From Winogradskyella flava (GTDB lineage Bacteria > Bacteroidota > Bacteroidia > Flavobacteriales > Flavobacteriaceae), in the NCBI RefSeq assembly GCF_014243395.1, contig NZ_JACLCP010000001.1, positions 372,001 through 436,000 on the forward strand: DNA of 64,000 nt. The letters run 5' to 3'. The number at the start of each line of letters is the position of its first letter. Position 1 is the first letter of the stretch. The translations under genes were made by a program, and so were the position numbers. This document shows positions 26,592-34,534 of the stretch, piece by piece. The notes under the pieces are model-generated. The model had not been told where the DNA came from and made no database searches. It was given only the letters and a program-made list of their open reading frames with translations.

Positions 26592-27749
26592 ATGAAGTTT
26601 CTTAAAAAACTGCTTAAATTCTTAGTGATCCTTTTCGGATTGCTAATCCTAATCCTTTATATCACGGATACTGATTACCTTATCAAAGCCGTAAGAACGA
26701 TTTATTTGAAAGGTCATACAACAGCCTTTTTAGAGGATTATAAAGAATTTGATAATCAGCCCGTTGAAGCAAGTAATAACCCACGACCTTGGCCAAATCA
26801 TAAAGCTTATAATGCTGTAAATCCAACCAAAACATTAGCAAAAGCCAATAAAGATTGGGCAACTGTTGCCTATGTGATTATAAAAAATGATAGCATCTGG
26901 TTTGAAGAATACTACGATGGTTTTGGTGAAGACTCAAAATCTAATTCATTTTCAATGGCAAAAAGTTATGTCTCAGGATTGATGTTTAAGGCCATTCAAG
27001 ATGGATATATAAAGAGTTTAAATCAGCCGGTATGTGATTTTCTACCAGCTTTTTGTGATGATAAAGCCGTTAAAATGACCGTTGGTGATTTATCGAGTAT
27101 GGCATCTGGCACCAATTGGGATGAAGCCTACTATTCACCATTATCCATTACAACACGCGCTTATTTTGATGACGACTTAGCTAAAGTGATGAATGGGTTA
27201 ATGGTGGTTGACGAACCAGGACAAGCCTTTAAATACGCTAGTGGTGACACACAAATGCTAGCTATGGTTATAGAAAAAGCTACAGGCAAAAAATTATATG
27301 ACTATTTAGAAGACAGTTTTTGGAAACCTTTAGGCTCGGAAAACTCAACATTGTGGCAAGTTGATAGTGAAGACCACGATTTGGTAAAGGCCTATTGTTG
27401 TATAGCCAGCAATGCCAAAGATTTTGCACGCTATGGAAAACTATTTAAAGATCATGGCAAATGGAATGGTCAACAAATACTAGATTCAGCTTATGTCGCC
27501 AAATCCATAAAGCCACGATTTACCAATAGTCCAGAATATGGGTATGGTTGGTGGTTACATAACCAATTGGGTAAGGACTTCTTTATGATGCGTGGACACC
27601 TTGGGCAATATGTAATTGTACAACCAGAAGACAATGTCATTATTGTAAGGCTTGGGCATCAAAAATCACCAAATTTAGCTAGTGATGGTGTCTATACTTA
27701 TGATATCAGTTTGTATATTGATGAGGCCTATGAAATGTTAGAAAAATAA
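26592..27749 (+). CDS. Class C beta-lactamase-like serine hydrolase
   Basis: 385 residues with an N-terminal hydrophobic anchor (LLKFLVILFGLLILILYI). The SxxK nucleophile motif is FSMAKSYVSG (Ser in SMAK), the Tyr motif is FKYASGDTQM, and the third motif is HLG in RGHLGQYV. This is the pattern of the beta-lactamase/PBP4-like/esterase EstB family, generally not resistance enzymes. Substrate may be a peptide, ester or cell-wall fragment; the sequence does not decide. It follows DUF4442 by 12 bases, so it probably belongs to the same transcript. Confidence 0.9.
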   Translation: MKFLKKLLKFLVILFGLLILILYITDTDYLIKAVRTIYLKGHTTAFLEDYKEFDNQPVEASNNPRPWPNHKAYNAVNPTKTLAKANKDWATVAYVIIKNDSIWFEEYYDGFGEDSKSNSFSMAKSYVSGLMFKAIQDGYIKSLNQPVCDFLPAFCDDKAVKMTVGDLSSMASGTNWDEAYYSPLSITTRAYFDDDLAKVMNGLMVVDEPGQAFKYASGDTQMLAMVIEKATGKKLYDYLEDSFWKPLGSENSTLWQVDSEDHDLVKAYCCIASNAKDFARYGKLFKDHGKWNGQQILDSAYVAKSIKPRFTNSPEYGYGWWLHNQLGKDFFMMRGHLGQYVIVQPEDNVIIVRLGHQKSPNLASDGVYTYDISLYIDEAYEMLEK

Positions 27750-27789
27750 AATCCTATTTTAAAGATGTTCATTTTCATATATCTCAAAT

Positions 27790-28503
27790 ATGATTAGTAA
27801 ACTTAATTTAGAAAATATATTATTCCTAGATATTGAAACGGTTCCAGAAACCGAAAAGTTCTCTGATTTAGATACTACTAAACAAGAGCTTTGGAGTGCT
27901 AAATCTCGCTATCAACGTAAGGAAGAATTTTCGGCAGAAGAGTTTTACGACCGAGCTGGGATTTGGGCTGAGTTTGGAAAGATTATCTGTATTTCTGTTG
28001 GGTATTTTAATATTGATGGAGATGTAAGAACCTTTAGGGTGACTTCTTTTTACGGTGACGAAATTAAAATTCTAAAAGACTTTAAAAACTTAATCATTTC
28101 ACATTTTAGCCAAAACAAGCATCTACTATGTGCACATAATGGTAAGGAATTCGACTTTCCTTATATCGCAAGGCGTATGATTATTCATAATGTAGAACTT
28201 CCTTACAAACTCAATCTTTTTGGTAAAAAACCATGGGAAGTACCTCATTTAGATACGCTGGAACTATGGAAATTTGGGGATTACAAAACCTATACATCCT
28301 TAAAGCTACTAACCAATATTCTTGGTATTCCTTCGCCAAAAAATGATATTGATGGTAGTGAAGTGTATCGTGTTTATTATGAAGATAATGATATTGATCG
28401 CATCATCAACTACTGTGAAAAAGACACTATAGCTGTAGCGCAAATTCTGTTGCGACTTCGAGGTGATGAATTACTCCAAGACAATGAAATAAAACATATA
28501 TAA
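27790..28503 (+). CDS. PolB-like DEDDy 3'-5' exonuclease
   Basis: 237 residues. Exo motif I is LFLDIETVPE (Asp and Glu), motif II HNGKEFDFPYIARRM, and motif III YCEKDTIAVAQI, with Tyr and Asp four apart as in DEDDy enzymes. This matches the predicted PolB-like exonuclease domain family found as standalone proteins in Bacteroidota. It probably degrades or proofreads single-stranded DNA or RNA; the in vivo role is not known. Transcribed in the same direction as the serine hydrolase after 40 bases and closed by a strong terminator. Confidence 0.9.
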   Translation: MISKLNLENILFLDIETVPETEKFSDLDTTKQELWSAKSRYQRKEEFSAEEFYDRAGIWAEFGKIICISVGYFNIDGDVRTFRVTSFYGDEIKILKDFKNLIISHFSQNKHLLCAHNGKEFDFPYIARRMIIHNVELPYKLNLFGKKPWEVPHLDTLELWKFGDYKTYTSLKLLTNILGIPSPKNDIDGSEVYRVYYEDNDIDRIINYCEKDTIAVAQILLRLRGDELLQDNEIKHI

Positions 28504-28532
28504 AAAAGTCCTGATTTTCATCAGGACTTTTT
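28503..28532. terminator. Bidirectional terminator between exonuclease and M43 protease
   Basis: A perfect 12-base stem (AAAAAGTCCTGA / TCAGGACTTTTT) with loop TTTTCA, flanked by A- and T-runs, so it can end transcripts from both convergent genes. Confidence 0.92.
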
Positions 28533-28555
28533 AGTATTACAATAAACAGTTAGTG

Positions 28556-30856
28556 TTATTGCTTAATGAATTTTCTTGTCATTACCTCTTCACCGTCATT
28601 AACTTCCAAGAAATACATGCCAGATTTTAATCCAGAAACATTAATCTCAGAAGATGTTTTTCCTTTGACCATTGTCTGACCTAGCATATTAATTACTCGG
28701 TAAGAAACATCATCCTTACTGAACGTTTTAATATAGAGTGTTTCACCTTTAACAGGATTTGGATACATTAAGAAGTCTTCTTCTGCATCTACAGGACCCT
28801 CGTCTAAAGTTCTAAGTGGTGTTAAATCATTGGAATTAGATCTGGTATTACCACTGCTTATACCAGTTATCTTAACTTGATCTATATAAATTTGATCCGC
28901 ATTGGCACTAGCATCACACTGGAATCTAAACTGTGAATTCGCAGCAAAGTTATATTGACTTGCATCTAAAGTCACTGTTGCGGTGTAGAACGTATTATTA
29001 TTGAAATTCGTTCCACTAGCGTAAGTCGCCACTGTTGTCCAAGAAGATCCATTATAGTAACGTAACCAGAAATCTTCACCATTCTCCATACTGTATGCAT
29101 AGAAATAGAACTCAACTTCAACTTGGTTATAGTTTCTTAAATCAAAACTTGGAGAGGTCATTGCTGATGCCGTACCTGAATTATCTCTTATTCTAATAGA
29201 ATATTGTCCTTCGTAAGAACGAGATCCTCTGTAACGGTAGCAATCGCTTCCACCATCAGACCAGCCGTCCCAGCCAGATTCAAAATAACCTTCATTTAAT
29301 ACATCACTTCCGCCAGTAGAGCAAGGCGCACAAGAAGAACCTCCACAATCAATTCCCGTTTCGTCTCCGTTTTGGATACCATCATCACAAGTTGGCGGTG
29401 TTACACAAGGTGCACATGATGAGCCACCGCAATCAACGCCTGTCTCATCGCCATTCTGGATACCGTCTGTACAGGTTGGAGCAGGTGCACCACCTAAACA
29501 GAAATCAGTAGCTTCTGAACTTGAAAATGAACCACCTGAAGCTAGGCTTCCTGAAGGTCCAGTTACAGAATAAGACCCATTCCCATAAGAACAGCAAATA
29601 CCATCACCATAAGCATCTGTAATAGTAAACGTATAACAATCATCCGGTAAACATAAGTCTTCACTTACAGTAGAGCCGTCTGGATTTGCAGACGAGTAAG
29701 ATCCTGAAGCTACAGTTTGATTAGAGCTATTGGTTAAAGTCCAAGCCGTTTCTTCAGGATAATTATCAAATGTAATAGATACGTTGACTTGATTCTCACT
29801 ACATCCTGTCTGGCAAGGCGCACAAGAAGAACCACCACAATCTACACCAGTTTCGTCTCCATTCTGAACCCCATCTGAACATGTTGGTGTTGTTCCACCT
29901 CCGCCACACTTATCTGATAGAGCTAATGCTCGTCTTGGTCCTCCAGGTGCCAAAACAGCGCGCATTCGATCTGCTTGTCCTTGGGTAAACAAGTTCATAC
30001 ATGAGTCATTAGTATAATCCATATAGTTCTGCACCATATCTGTACTACCGCAAGAAACTTGTCCTACAGGACAACCTCCATTAGACGTTTGGTGAGTTGG
30101 TGTATCAGCGACAAAATCGTTCCCACAATTAGCATCACCCCAAATATGTCTTAGATTTAAAAAATGTCCAACTTCATGTGTTGTAGTTCTACCACCATCA
30201 AAAGGTGCAGAAACATTACCAACACGACCAAAATAGTTGTAAGCCATTACAACACCATCAGTAGCAGCGCTACCTCCTGGAAATTGAGCGTAACCAAGGA
30301 TAGTGCGTCCACCACTAGTCATTCTAGGTACAATCCACATGTTTAAATATTGACTTGTATCCCATGGGTCGACTCCTCCTTGTGAAGATCTTTTCATATC
30401 GTCACTAGTTCCCCAATCTTGACGTGTAGTGGATTTCCTTGTAATACCAGTAGTTGCATTTCCATTTGGATCCACACTCGCCATACAAAACTGAATTTGA
30501 GAATCAGCAGCCTGAGACCATGTATTGTCAGCATCAGGATTGGTACGTCTAAAATCCTCATTTAATACATCCATTTGAGACTGAATTTGAGCTTCACTGA
30601 TATTCTCAGTGTTATTTCTATATAACACATGTACTACAACGGGAATCGTAATAATATCACCATCAATCCTGTTGGTCTGCATTTCGGATACTCTTGCTTC
30701 GGTAAATTCTTCGATTTGTTCCATTCTCCGTTCCAACTGCGGGTCTAGTTGTTTTCGATACTCTAGATTTTCCATTGTTGAACATTCTCTTTCTTGGGCA
30801 AATAGGCTTCCTAAACATAGAAAGCACATTAAAATTAATGTAATCTTGTTTTTCAT
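28556..30856 (-). CDS. Secreted M43-family zinc metalloprotease with T9SS sorting tail
   Basis: 766 residues. Signal peptide (ITLILMCFLCLGSLFAQ), then a propeptide-like helical region. The metzincin zinc motif is HEVGHFLNLRH with His227, Glu228, His231 and His237, and a Met-turn stands at MDYTNDSCM, as in the pappalysin/ulilysin-type M43 family. After the catalytic domain come three copies of a Cys-rich 23-residue motif (CSDGVQNGDETGVDCGG...), a beta-rich domain, a jelly-roll-like domain (about 515-660), and a type A type IX sorting domain (YPNPVKGETLYIK ... GMYFLEVNDG ... KFIKQ). It is predicted to be exported through the type IX system and attached to the surface or released. Confidence 0.93.
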   Translation of the reverse strand: MKNKITLILMCFLCLGSLFAQERECSTMENLEYRKQLDPQLERRMEQIEEFTEARVSEMQTNRIDGDIITIPVVVHVLYRNNTENISEAQIQSQMDVLNEDFRRTNPDADNTWSQAADSQIQFCMASVDPNGNATTGITRKSTTRQDWGTSDDMKRSSQGGVDPWDTSQYLNMWIVPRMTSGGRTILGYAQFPGGSAATDGVVMAYNYFGRVGNVSAPFDGGRTTTHEVGHFLNLRHIWGDANCGNDFVADTPTHQTSNGGCPVGQVSCGSTDMVQNYMDYTNDSCMNLFTQGQADRMRAVLAPGGPRRALALSDKCGGGGTTPTCSDGVQNGDETGVDCGGSSCAPCQTGCSENQVNVSITFDNYPEETAWTLTNSSNQTVASGSYSSANPDGSTVSEDLCLPDDCYTFTITDAYGDGICCSYGNGSYSVTGPSGSLASGGSFSSSEATDFCLGGAPAPTCTDGIQNGDETGVDCGGSSCAPCVTPPTCDDGIQNGDETGIDCGGSSCAPCSTGGSDVLNEGYFESGWDGWSDGGSDCYRYRGSRSYEGQYSIRIRDNSGTASAMTSPSFDLRNYNQVEVEFYFYAYSMENGEDFWLRYYNGSSWTTVATYASGTNFNNNTFYTATVTLDASQYNFAANSQFRFQCDASANADQIYIDQVKITGISSGNTRSNSNDLTPLRTLDEGPVDAEEDFLMYPNPVKGETLYIKTFSKDDVSYRVINMLGQTMVKGKTSSEINVSGLKSGMYFLEVNDGEEVMTRKFIKQ
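29321..29389 (-). repeat. CxDGxQNGDETG repeat, third copy in protease
   Basis: Encodes 23 residues of the form CDDGIQNGDETGIDCGG followed by SSCAPC, nearly identical to the two other copies. Third in protein order, separated from the second by only 15 bases. Confidence 0.9.
29405..29473 (-). repeat. CxDGxQNGDETG repeat, second copy in protease
   Basis: Encodes 23 residues beginning CTDGIQNGDETGVDCGG with four conserved Cys. Second in protein order. Confidence 0.9.
29813..29881 (-). repeat. CxDGxQNGDETG repeat, first copy in protease
   Basis: Encodes 23 residues beginning CSDGVQNGDETGVDCGG with four conserved Cys. First in protein order, just after the catalytic domain and about 110 residues before the other two. 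Confidence 0.9.
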
Positions 30857-30936
30857 GTAAAGTTTTTAAATAGTTAATGGTTTTTGTGATAAAAATCGAA
30901 CGAAAATATTAAAATTTTGTTAAAATCAAAGTTTAA

Positions 30937-30950
30937 CGAAAACGTTTTCG
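30937..30950. promoter_or_regulatory. 14-bp perfect palindrome CGAAAACGTTTTCG
   Basis: Lies in the 167-bp divergent gap between the M43 protease and the ABC ATPase gene. A palindrome with a central CG and AAA/TTT arms resembles operators of LacI/GalR-type regulators (family knowledge), but no such regulator is encoded nearby. Could govern either divergent gene. Confidence 0.4.
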
Positions 30951-31023
30951 ATGAAATGCATTAATCAAAATTTTCGTTATGGTTTTACCTCAGCACTTTT
31001 GAGGAAATTAACTACATTTACCT

Positions 31024-32715
31024 ATGGCAAAAGAAACACTACTTGATGTTGTTAATTTAAGTATTTCCACTTTTAAGCAGGAGAATGAAACAAAGATTAT
31101 TAAATCTATATCCTACTGCTTAAATAAAAATGAAATAGTGGCAATAGTCGGTGAATCTGGTTCAGGGAAATCCGTATCTTCATTAGCCATCATGGGACTG
31201 TTACCCAAAAATGTTTTAACCATATCATCTGGTTCCATAACTTTTGATGGTAAAGACTTAACCCAAACATCAAATAAGGATTTTCAAGAAATTCGTGGTA
31301 AAACCATTTCCATGATTTTTCAAGAACCCATGAGTTCTTTGAACCCGTCAATGAGATGTGGCAAACAGGTTGAAGAAATCTTGATGCAGCATTCGTCATT
31401 ATCGTCTAAAGAGATAAAAGCTCAAGTCCTTGAGCTTTTTGAAAAAGTAAAACTTCCGAATCCTAATAGAATTTATAAGTCTTATCCTCATGAAATATCA
31501 GGTGGTCAAAAACAACGTGTTATGATCGCTATGGCCATTGCATGTAAACCTCAATTACTTATTGCTGATGAACCCACTACGGCTTTGGATGTAACCGTAC
31601 AAAAAGAAATCCTGCTGCTCCTAAAACAGATTCAGGAAGAAACGGGAATGACGATTTTATTCATTTCTCATGACTTATCTCTAGTCTCTGAATTAGCTGA
31701 CAAAGTACTAGTGATGTATAAAGGCGAAATAGTGGAGCAAAACGATACCTATTCCATTTTTAAGCGGTCCAAACATAGTTATACCAAAGCGTTAATTGGC
31801 GCAAGACCGTCCGCAGAATTTAGACTAAGGCAACTACCTACGATTTCTGATTTTATGGCGGATGACGTAGACAAGAGTCTTATTTCAAAAAGAGATAGAG
31901 AAGAACATCATAAAGACTTATATGCCAAACAGCCTCTGCTAGAAGTTATTGATGTTGAGAAAACCTACCTTTCCAAAACTGGTTTATTTTCTAAGGAGAT
32001 TCCTTTTAAAGCTGTCAATGGCGTAAGCTTTAAGGTATTTCCAGGCGAAACCATTGGTTTGGTTGGAGAGTCTGGTTGTGGAAAATCTACTTTAGGCAAT
32101 GCCATACTTCAATTAGATAAAGCTACTTCTGGTATAATCAAGTTCAAGGGCAAGGCTATTACCAACTTAACCAAAAGTGAGTTACGTCAATTACGTAAGG
32201 ATATTCAGATGATTTTTCAGGACCCATTTGCGTCACTTAACCCGAGATTAACGGTGGGTAATGCAATTATGGAGCCAATGAAAGTCCACGGTATTGGAAA
32301 TTCTGATACAGAACGCAAAGAAAAAGTTATGATAATTCTGGATAAAGTAGGTCTGGATAACGCTTCATTTTACAAATATCCTCACGAGTTTTCAGGCGGT
32401 CAACGTCAACGTGTTGGCATTGCACGAACTATTGCTCTAGAACCAGAACTGATTGTTTGTGATGAATCTGTATCGGCTTTGGATATTTCAGTACAAGCTC
32501 AAGTTTTAAACCTTTTGAATGACTTGAAGTCACAATTTGGATTCACCTATATATTTATTTCTCACGATTTGGCCGTTGTAAAATATATGGCAGATCAGTT
32601 AATAGTAATGAATCGCGGGAAAATTGAAGAAATTGGTGATGCTGATAAGATATACGAGTCGCCCAAGCAAGCATATACCAAAAAATTAATTCATGCTATA
32701 CCTAAAGGATTATAG
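31024..32715 (+). CDS. Duplicated dipeptide/oligopeptide-type ABC ATPase (DppD-DppF fusion)
   Basis: 563 residues containing two complete ATP-binding cassettes. First: Walker A GESGSGKS, signature SGGQKQR, Walker B LLIADEPTTALD. Second: Walker A GESGCGKS, signature SGGQRQR, Walker B LIVCDESVSALD. Each ends in the oligopeptide-transporter C-terminal extension (around residues 235-300 and 530-563). The fusion resembles GsiA/YejF-type ATPases that energise peptide, glutathione or related importers. No permease or binding protein is adjacent, so its partners are elsewhere. Its 3' end overlaps a possible 41-codon ORF on the other strand. Confidence 0.95.
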   Translation: MAKETLLDVVNLSISTFKQENETKIIKSISYCLNKNEIVAIVGESGSGKSVSSLAIMGLLPKNVLTISSGSITFDGKDLTQTSNKDFQEIRGKTISMIFQEPMSSLNPSMRCGKQVEEILMQHSSLSSKEIKAQVLELFEKVKLPNPNRIYKSYPHEISGGQKQRVMIAMAIACKPQLLIADEPTTALDVTVQKEILLLLKQIQEETGMTILFISHDLSLVSELADKVLVMYKGEIVEQNDTYSIFKRSKHSYTKALIGARPSAEFRLRQLPTISDFMADDVDKSLISKRDREEHHKDLYAKQPLLEVIDVEKTYLSKTGLFSKEIPFKAVNGVSFKVFPGETIGLVGESGCGKSTLGNAILQLDKATSGIIKFKGKAITNLTKSELRQLRKDIQMIFQDPFASLNPRLTVGNAIMEPMKVHGIGNSDTERKEKVMIILDKVGLDNASFYKYPHEFSGGQRQRVGIARTIALEPELIVCDESVSALDISVQAQVLNLLNDLKSQFGFTYIFISHDLAVVKYMADQLIVMNRGKIEEIGDADKIYESPKQAYTKKLIHAIPKGL

Positions 32716-32835
32716 CATGAACAACTTTTTGGTTAATTTTAAAACACCTTCAATTACTCTTACGGTATCTTTTAAGTTTGACACAAATATATTTTCGTCT
32801 TGAGTAGTTTCTGGTAGAGTAGTTTTGGTTTTCAT
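32710..32835 (-). CDS. Possible 41-residue small protein
   Basis: I translated this by hand: ATG at 32835 to TAA at 32710-32712, beginning MKTKTTLPETTQDENIFVSN and ending LTKKLFML. It has no recognised family, no signal peptide and no clear promoter, and overlaps the end of the ABC ATPase gene tail to tail. It may be a real small gene or chance. Confidence 0.3.
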   Translation of the reverse strand: MKTKTTLPETTQDENIFVSNLKDTVRVIEGVLKLTKKLFML

Positions 32836-33078
32836 AAGCAAAAGTTTATGTTAGACTTGGGGCAAAAATCATTAAGTTAAATCTATGGTAGATTAAGGTT
32901 AATTTAATTTTCATTTGGGTCTGCTAATATGAAACATTTTTTCAATTAATCAGTTGTAATGCTTTATAATTCGATAAAATGCATATTTTTTTAACATTTG
33001 AAATGCGTGTTGAAATATTCACTTAAAAAAAAACCGCAATATAAATTGCGGTCTATGAATTTTTGTTTTTTGTATTTG
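32716..33078. other. Intergenic stretch between ABC ATPase and CoA-transferase genes
   Basis: 363 bases. It holds most of the possible 41-codon leftward ORF and, near its right end, the terminator of the CoA-transferase operon. The AT-rich middle (about 32840-33020) shows nothing else I can support: no tRNA fold, no conserved ORF and no good promoter box. Confidence 0.6.
33022..33055 (-). terminator. Terminator of the CoA-transferase operon
   Basis: Perfect stem ACCGCAAT/ATTGCGGT with a 4-base loop (33033-33052); read leftward it is followed by a run of T from the A-tract at 33024-33033. Confidence 0.88.
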
Positions 33079-33732
33079 TCACAATTCCATTTCAGGAACA
33101 TCACTTTCAACGATTAAATGGCCTTCAGTAGCATTTTTAATGTCTTCAACAGAAACACCTGGTGCGCGCTCCAATAATTTAAAACCTTGTGGTGTAACCT
33201 CTATTACAGCCATGTTGGTTACGATTTTCTTAACACACCCAACTCCTGTTAACGGTAGCGAACACGTCTTTAACAACTTGGAAGCTCCAGCTCTATTAGT
33301 GTGCATCATGGCTACAATAATATTTTCAGCACTTGCTACTAGGTCCATGGCTCCTCCCATACCTTTTACCATTTTACCTGGAATTTTCCAATTGGCGATA
33401 TCCCCATTTTCGGCAACTTCCATAGCACCAAGTATGGTTAGATCTACATGTTGGCCTCTTATCATGCTGAAACTCATAGCTGAATCAAAAAAAGAAGCGC
33501 CCGGTAAAGTTGTAATAGTCTGCTTGCCGGCATTTATAACATCCGCATCTTCCTCGCCTTCAAAAGGGAAAGGGCCCATACCAAGAACACCATTTTCACT
33601 TTGAAACTCTACTTCAATATCATTTCTTACAAAGTTGGCTACCAGAGTTGGAATCCCGATTCCAAGATTGACATAGTAACCGTCTTTTACCTCTCTTGCT
33701 ATGCGTTTTGCAATTCCGTTTTTGTCTAACAT
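33079..33732 (-). CDS. scoB: 3-oxoacid CoA-transferase subunit B
   Basis: 217 residues. Together with subunit A it moves CoA between succinyl-CoA and a 3-oxoacid such as acetoacetate. The catalytic Glu is Glu46 in the hallmark SENGVLGMGP, and the glycine-rich NLGIGIPTLVANFV and the segment GAMEVAENGDIANWKIPGKM are typical of subunit B. It begins 5 bases after subunit A, forming a two-gene operon closed by a terminator. Whether it acts mainly on acetoacetate or another acid cannot be read from the sequence. Confidence 0.95.
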   Translation of the reverse strand: MLDKNGIAKRIAREVKDGYYVNLGIGIPTLVANFVRNDIEVEFQSENGVLGMGPFPFEGEEDADVINAGKQTITTLPGASFFDSAMSFSMIRGQHVDLTILGAMEVAENGDIANWKIPGKMVKGMGGAMDLVASAENIIVAMMHTNRAGASKLLKTCSLPLTGVGCVKKIVTNMAVIEVTPQGFKLLERAPGVSVEDIKNATEGHLIVESDVPEMEL

Positions 33733-33737
33733 AATTC

Positions 33738-34439
33738 CTAACTCTTTGGTCTTACCGTTCGTTGTTCTATTCGTTTCTCAAAATGTGCACCTTTAAAAAT
33801 TCTTTGTACGAAGATGCCAGGAATATGTATTTGATTTGGATCTAGTTCTCCAACAGGGACTAGTTCTTCTACCTCAGCAACGGTAATCTTTGCAGCGCCA
33901 CATATATTAGGATTAAAATTACGAGCCGTTCCTTTAAAAATGAGATTCCCAGCGGCATCGCCTTTCCAAGCTTTAATGAATCCAAAATCGGCATCAAAAG
34001 CTTTTTCCAAAACATACATCTTTCCATTAAATTCTCTTGTCTCCTTGCCCTCAGCAACTTCGGTTCCATAACCAGCTGGAGTATAAAATGCAGGAAAGCC
34101 GGCTTGGGCTGCCCTTGCGCGTTCCGCCAATGTGCCTTGAGGTATTAATTCTACATCTAATTCTCCAGAAAGCATTTGGCGTTCAAACTCATCATTTTCC
34201 CCTACATAAGAAGAAATCATTTTCTTGATTTGTTTTTGCTGTAAAAGTAGACCCAAACCAAAATCATCTACTCCTGCGTTGTTAGAAATACATGTCAAGC
34301 CCTTAACGTTCAGTTTTACAAGTTCGGCAATAGCATTTTCAGGAATACCTGAGAGGCCAAAACCGCCAAACATAAAGGTCATATGGTTCTTTACGCCTTG
34401 CAAGGCTTCAGTAACATCAGCTACTTTTTTATTTATCAT
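33738..34439 (-). CDS. scoA: 3-oxoacid CoA-transferase subunit A
   Basis: 233 residues. CoA-binding loop [16 protein letters not shown] near the N-terminus, followed by [16 protein letters not shown] and [20 protein letters not shown], as in SCOT subunit A. First gene of the scoA-scoB pair; subunit B follows 5 bases downstream. The 95-bp gap upstream to the PBP gene's 3' end holds a weak promoter-like TATTTTTA on this strand. Confidence 0.95.
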   Translation of the reverse strand: MINKKVADVTEALQGVKNHMTFMFGGFGLSGIPENAIAELVKLNVKGLTCISNNAGVDDFGLGLLLQQKQIKKMISSYVGENDEFERQMLSGELDVELIPQGTLAERARAAQAGFPAFYTPAGYGTEVAEGKETREFNGKMYVLEKAFDADFGFIKAWKGDAAGNLIFKGTARNFNPNICGAAKITVAEVEELVPVGELDPNQIHIPGIFVQRIFKGAHFEKRIEQRTVRPKS

Positions 34440-34534
34440 AAATTGAAAAATTTATATCTTAAAAATACGAAAGACATGGCAAATTTCATATTAAAACCAC
34501 CAAAACACTAAGAATAAACAATTATAGAGAACTA

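Noticed and set aside
26592..27749. Beta-lactamase resistance gene
   Set aside because: Has the class C fold motifs but with YAS and HLG variants typical of general serine hydrolases, and no resistance context.
29321..29881. CRISPR-like array
   Set aside because: The repeats are in-frame protein repeats with unequal spacing; no array of short repeats with unique spacers exists in the window.
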